A stretch of DNA of 64,000 bases. It comes from Calycina herbarum. Its lineage: Eukaryota; Ascomycota; Leotiomycetes; Helotiales; Pezizellaceae. The notes below the pieces were generated by a model, which was not told the origin of the DNA, ran no database searches, and saw only the letters and a list, made by a program, of their open reading frames with translations. Below are positions 59,272 through 64,000 of the stretch, one piece after another (positions within the stretch are counted from its first letter, which is position 1; each line of letters begins with the position of its first letter). The position numbers and the translations under genes are program-made. The stretch is from assembly GCA_001414485.1 (NCBI GenBank), contig LLEY01000165.1, positions 62,001 through 126,000 on the forward strand. Reading direction: 5' to 3'.

Positions 59272-59600
59272 TATAACAAACCTAATCTGCTAGCCCTCTA
59301 GTAGTTATCCTTACCTATAGTATATATAGATATAGCAGATAATTAGAGAAGTAAGAGGTAGTTTAATTGAAGATCTTAAGCTATAGAAGAGAAGAGAAGG
59401 AAAGAGGAGACTTCTAGAGGTCCTATAATATAGAGATAGCTAAGGAATCGATAAGTTATAGGAATGTCGATCCGTTTATAGAAATAGTTCCTAGCCTAGG
59501 TAGGAATAGTTCTAGGCCAGGCTAGGAATAGCAGGCTTTGCGGACGCCGGCGAGCAGCCGTACGCGAGTCACGTGCTCGGCGGTGGCCAGGTCCGTAACA
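59272..59600 (-). repeat. 5' LTR of gypsy B
   Basis: 329 bp, starting TATAACAAACC (TG changed to TA) and ending GTAACA directly before the TAAAG duplication. Confidence 0.9.
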
Positions 59601-59605
59601 TAAAG

Positions 59606-60022
59606 ATAACTAAGTCTTAAAGGTTAGTATATAGGTAAGAAGTATAGATACGCTAGGTTGTTTACTTAGAAGTGAACTCGTTACTTATATTAAAGATATT
59701 AAATAAGATAATAAGATTAATAACTAAAGTTAAGTATAAAGCTCCTATCTAATAGTAGACGTGCCAGTTATATATAAAACCCTTTATACTACCTAGATCT
59801 CTATATAAGCCTGAATCCCTAGATCTCTCTAGATCTCTTAAGAGATCTAAGGGGATCTATTATATAACTACCAACGGTTATCTAATAGTAAGATCCTAGA
59901 ATACCTAAATACTTTTATATTACTGATTCTCTCCTATATTACCTTCTATTTCCTAGATATCGTACCTTGTCCTATTAGAGCGCTGTCTGAACTACTTACT
60001 ACGTATAATATAATTCGTAATA
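59606..60022 (-). repeat. Distal part of the 5' LTR of gypsy C, cut off by element B
   Basis: It continues the LTR sequence interrupted at 46434. The order gataactaagtcttaaaggttag...gctcctatctaatag matches the reverse complement of the element A LTR over its first ~190 bp, then diverges into a subfamily-specific part. The end tactacgtataatataattcgtaata matches the short LTR remnant at 38455-38480. Confidence 0.75.
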
Positions 60023-63000
60023 ATTATAATCTTAGAGGCTCTTAAAAATAGAGATATAGCTTTAATAGTTTATAAGGTTATAGTACTAGAGAAGGTTAAT
60101 CTCTAGAGAAATAAAATCTAGAATACTTAGAAAAAAGAATAATCTTAGGTACTTTAAAAAGAAAGAAACCTAGAATAAGAATAAGATATTAATATATACT
60201 ATTTACTAGAAGAATAAAACTATAAAGATAGATATAAGAAAGGAAAACTTTAGGTTCCTAACTTATATATAAAAGAATTTATTTAGGAATACTATATAGT
60301 ACTAGTATATAGTTATTAGAGAGCTTATAAAACCCTCTAATAGATAAAGTAATACTACTATATTAATTAGTTATCTATAATAGTTAAGAAAGTAATAGTA
60401 GAATATAATACCTATACTAGGAATAAGGCTTTCTACTATATACCTTATAAATTAATAAATACTACTCTAATACTATAAATACCTTAGAAATTAATCTCTT
60501 AGAATTTTATTATTAAATTACTAAAATCTAAGAATCTAATAACAAAAGTTAAATATAATTTAATTCTAGTTATTATAGAACAGCTTATAAAGTATATAAT
60601 TCTAGTACTATATTTATATTCTTAAAAGAAGTAGTCTTAATATATAGACTATTAGAAGAAATACTCTTAGATAGAGATAAACTCTTTACTTTTAAATTCT
60701 AGATTACTCTTATAAAATAACTATATATAAAAAGAAAGCTATTAATAGCTTTTTATCTATAAATAAATAGAGGAAACGAATATATAAATTAAGTAGTTAA
60801 AATATACCTTTATTATTATATAAATTACTAGTAAAACAACTAGGTAGAACTACTATCTTTAGTATAGTTTACTTATAATAGTTTAGTAATAGAAATAATA
60901 CTTATTACGTTATTCTATACTAACTTTAAGTATAAATTAGTAGTATATTAAGAACTATTATCTACGACTATTAATAATTAGCTTACTTATATTTAGGTCT
61001 TAAAGATTAAGAGGTTATATAAAGAACTTATAAAAGACTTATAGTTTATAGCTAAAAGAAACGCGTACTACTATAATAAACAACATAGTTAAGAGCTAAT
61101 ACTAAAAGAGAGAGATAAAGTTTACTTAGTATAAAAAAATATTAATATAAAAAGACTGAGTAACAAACTAGATTATAAAAGACTTAGACTATTTAAAATC
61201 AAATAAGTTAAAAGACCTTTAAATTATAAATTAGTACTATTAAAAACTATAAATATCTATCTAGTATTCTATATATCCTTACTTAAACTAGTATTATTAG
61301 AAGTACTACTAGCTCTAATTATAGAAATTTAACTAGTAAATCTAAATACTAAGTATAAAGTTAAGAGGATTCTTAACTATAGACTTATTAGAGGATAAGT
61401 TAAGTACTTAATTAAATAGTTAGATTACCTATACTTAGAGAATACTTAAGAACCTAGAAAAAATATTAACTAGTACTTAGAGAAACTTTAGAAGTTCTAC
61501 TACTAAAACTTAGAGTTGCTTATATCTTATATTTAAGAGGAAAGGACTTAAGAAAGACTAGGTTAAGACTTAGGTTAAAAGCAGAGTTAGAAGTAGAAAT
61601 AGTAGCTAGCCTAGTAGCCTCTTCTTTTCTATACTCCTTTTTCTTCTATTCCTCCTTTTCTTTCTTTTCTAAATCTTTAGTAGTATCTAGTTTATTAAGA
61701 GAACTAAGACTAGCTACTATTATCTTCTTTTCTCTTTTAAGAAAGAGACGTTTTTATTATTAAAGCTAAAGGATTTTCACTATCGTCTCTTTCTCTTAGG
61801 TATTAAGACAAGCTTTCTACTTTTTAATAGAAGCCTAGTCTAAGAGTAAAGGTATTTAGTTTTATTTATAATAGTTATAGAATTTACTCTATCTAGTATA
61901 GATAGAATAATAAGAATATTAGTTACTATAGATAGTAATAACGTAGTATACTAGAACCTTATAATTATTAGAACCTTGTGAATTTTTTCCTACTCTACTA
62001 CTTTAAAATATAATAAAACTACTATAATATATTAAATTAATTAAAACTACTCGGAATCTAATAAACTAGATATATCTATAACTTCTTAACACGTCTATGT
62101 ATTATAACTAGTTTTTCTATAAGTGCTATAACGTCGCTAAGTTGTTTATTCTTTATCTTCTCTACTCTCTCTAGAGCGCTTATTACGTCGAACCTACTTC
62201 TCTATATTCTTCTAGGCTAATCCGTCTTATATATCCTCTATAGTAAGTATACCTCCTTCTTAGACACGGGTATTTTTAGCCTTCTAGCGTTTACTAAGAG
62301 CTTTATTTACTATTCGAAGTATATAGACCTCGGCTAATAAGAGGGTTACCTTATAAGCTAATCGCTTTATATCTTTTACTAATAAAGCGATTGTCTAGAA
62401 AATAGATATTAGCGAGCTTCCTTAGTAACGAGTAATATAATCCTTAATAAGAGTTAATTACGAAAGAGCTTTAGAAGAGTTATAAGAAGTCTAGGAGACC
62501 TAAGAGGTAGCGTCGGCAAAGAGGGGTCTAGTAGGTATAGGAGTCTATAACTTAATATTAAGCTTTAAGATTATAGTCTAGAGTTCTAGAGGTACTAGAC
62601 TAGCTCTACAGAACCTAGCTTTAGCGTTTTAGGTTATTATTAACTAGTTATAAGCTATATAAAACGTAAGAAAGAACTTAACCTTAGTAATATAGTTTAT
62701 ATAAGCTTTGATAAAGGTCTTAATTTAACGCTTATATATATGTTTAAGAATACTAAAACATCTAACGTCGAGTAGCTAGGTTAGATAAGACAAATAAGGA
62801 GGTAAGCAAAGAGTAATAATATTATATAACTTATAATACTCTTAGAATACTACTGATTTATAACTCTTATGTCTATCTAGAACTAATATTCGATATAGCT
62901 CTTTTATATAACTACGAGTATACTTATCGAAGTATTCTAGCTATTCTAAGCCTATCTTATTATTAGTCTATCTATTACTAGTTAGTTTAATAACCTTGTT

Positions 63001-64000
63001 ATTAGGAAGACCGCTCTTAGTATACTAACTAGTAAGATAATTTTTCTCTTAAACTACTAAGAATAGAGAGATACTTAAACCCTCTCTATTAATATAGACA
63101 ATTGCTATAGCCTATTCCCGATTGCCTAGCTAGACAGTCTTACCTCTACTACGTCGATTAGTATATATAATAACTATTCTAGTATAGATAACATCTATTA
63201 TAAAACCAGTCTTATTAAAGTTATAGAAATCGTAGTCTTAGATTCTATATTTCGCCTATATATTCTCTACTAGTCGAAACCACGCGCTAATTAGCTTAGG
63301 ATCTTTATATAAGGCTCTTTAGAAATCGTAAACGCGATTAAAACGTGTCTTTAGTTCTAGACGTTGTTATATAAATCGTTATATCTAGTTCTTTCTAACG
63401 TATTATCCTCTATATAACTCGAGTATATAATTTACTATATCTTCTATATTACCTAGCTAGGGCGTAAATCCTCTTATATCTAGATTAAGTATATTTTAAA
63501 TAATTATCTCTTCTTCTATTATAGTTATTTTATAATTTACTAGCCGGCGTTTACTAAGAGTAGTTCGACTAGCTATTCTATTAGTAAGTGTAGAATAAGA
63601 GACTCTATATAGCTTTGTAGCTTTACTATAGTTTATTCGTTTAGATAATCGAATAGCTTTAATAGCTAGGATAATTCGAGCTTCTTAGGTTTAAGATTCT
63701 ATTAGATAGTTATTAAGAAAACGCGTATTAAAGTTAAAGATAGTAGAGTAGAGAAAAAATTCACGAGGTTCTAATAATTACAAGGTCCTAGTATACTACG
63801 TTATATTAATAAGGCTTACTAGCTAAGTTAAGAGATTTTTTATAATAGATATAAGAAGATATTTTATTACTATATTATTTAATATAATTTCTAAGGGTTT
63901 AACGTTTAGTATACTTCTTATTATTAGAAGGTAGTATAATAGAAATAAGAAGAGGCTGCTAGTCTTTTAATAATATTTTCTTAGTCTATACTTAAGTATA
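60023..64000 (+). mobile_element. Ty3/gypsy fragment D (plus strand; 3' half, A-related), runs off the window
   Basis: From 60023 the sequence follows element A from about 52160 onward: integrase, the coding end near 61500, then the same A+T/Ser-Glu-rich tail. It is interrupted by the pogo-like element E and resumes at 63804, ending at the window edge just short of the expected polypurine tract and LTR. Gag, protease and RT are absent. It is saturated with stop codons and more mutated than A. Confidence 0.78.
61941..63801 (-). mobile_element. Second pogo/Fot1-like DNA transposon E, degenerate
   Basis: 1861 bp with TIRs of about 60 bp beginning ACGTAGTATACTAG. The right end reads as the reverse complement of the left with a few transition differences. 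TA flanks both ends (61939-61940 and 63802-63803). The minus strand from about 63720 carries a decayed transposase beginning with a psq-like helix-turn-helix (ARIILAIKAIRLSKRINYSKA), followed by broken DDE-like sequence. The TIRs are unrelated to those of the element at 42.7 kb, so it is a separate family. It sits inside gypsy fragment D. Confidence 0.82.

Larger units (their letters stand above)
46440..59600 (-). mobile_element. Ty3/gypsy retrotransposon B (minus strand) with nested element A
   Basis: Bounded by two 329-bp LTRs (46440-46768 and 59272-59600) that start TGTAACAAACC and end TAACA. The target duplication TAAAG is perfect (46435-46439 and 59601-59605). It inserted into the LTR of element C. 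On the minus strand gag lies on the right, with a CCHC knuckle near 58150-58215 (CFKCKRTRHYARECS). The RT core is near 56500-56900 (LNNLTYKN.YPL, KLDIRQAFYRIWI), and the integrase C-terminal part (VYVLTKTWNIDR, KLRKAPNNPLPG) lies left of element A at 46900-47400. A T-rich/C-rich tract at 46769-46785 is the polypurine tract. Removing element A leaves about 5.9 kb. Stops are frequent, but B is less mutated than C. Confidence 0.9.

Noticed and set aside
37000..64000. CRISPR array or bacterial features
   Set aside because: The repeats are LTRs, TIRs and RIP-degraded transposons of a fungal genome. No regularly spaced short repeats with unique spacers were seen.

Overview
This window looks like nuclear DNA of a filamentous ascomycete. 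Short GT-AG introns (about 43-150 bp) interrupt most genes. The gene families (Zn2Cys6 regulator, 2EXR, RTA1, DHA2 MFS, CmcJ-like, RapZ-C-like) are typical of Pezizomycotina. A 27-kb AT-rich island carries the marks of repeat-induced point mutation (RIP). The gene set suggests Leotiomycetes/Helotiales, but that placement is an inference.

Left part (1-18.3 kb). A partial agmatinase-like ureohydrolase with a signal peptide runs off the left edge. It is followed by a SET-domain protein whose usual catalytic tyrosine position holds histidine, and a 2EXR protein. Next come three consecutive plus-strand genes: a full-size ABC-A transporter, a Zn2Cys6 regulator and a 14-TMS (DHA2) MFS exporter. An intron-containing tRNA-Arg(TCG) sits between the last two. 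The neighbourhood suggests a regulated export locus, but co-regulation cannot be read from sequence alone.

Middle (18.5-23.4 kb). A tandem array of five diverged units occurs here. Each unit has a 62-72 aa minus-strand ORF beginning Met-Cys with a conserved CGH/CGR and a C-terminal CxxC, plus a shared upstream block. The leftmost copy has a 1-nt frameshift. Its upstream region holds a 432-bp hAT-like non-autonomous transposon with a perfect 8-bp target duplication. I regard this array as the most interesting undescribed item.

23.6-36.2 kb. Housekeeping genes (mRNA cap guanine-N7 methyltransferase and proteasome subunit Rpn7, divergently arranged) are followed by a CCCH-finger gene interrupted by an in-frame TAG, a CmcJ/NvfI-like oxidoreductase, a broken SET gene, an RTA1-family membrane protein, a RapZ-C-like protein and a zinc-independent MDR oxidoreductase.

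Right part (about 37-64 kb). There are no intact genes. The island is a nested stack of RIP-degraded transposons. A minus-strand Ty3/gypsy element (C) contains a Fot1/pogo-like DNA transposon. Its LTR was split by a second gypsy element (B, minus strand, 329-bp LTRs, 5-bp TSD TAAAG). B in turn contains a third gypsy element (A, plus strand, about 430-bp LTRs). On the far right is a 3' fragment (D) of an A-like element carrying another pogo-like element (E). The LTR differences I compared are overwhelmingly C:G to T:A transitions.

Exon boundaries were read by eye from splice signals and frame continuity. No alignments or searches were run.
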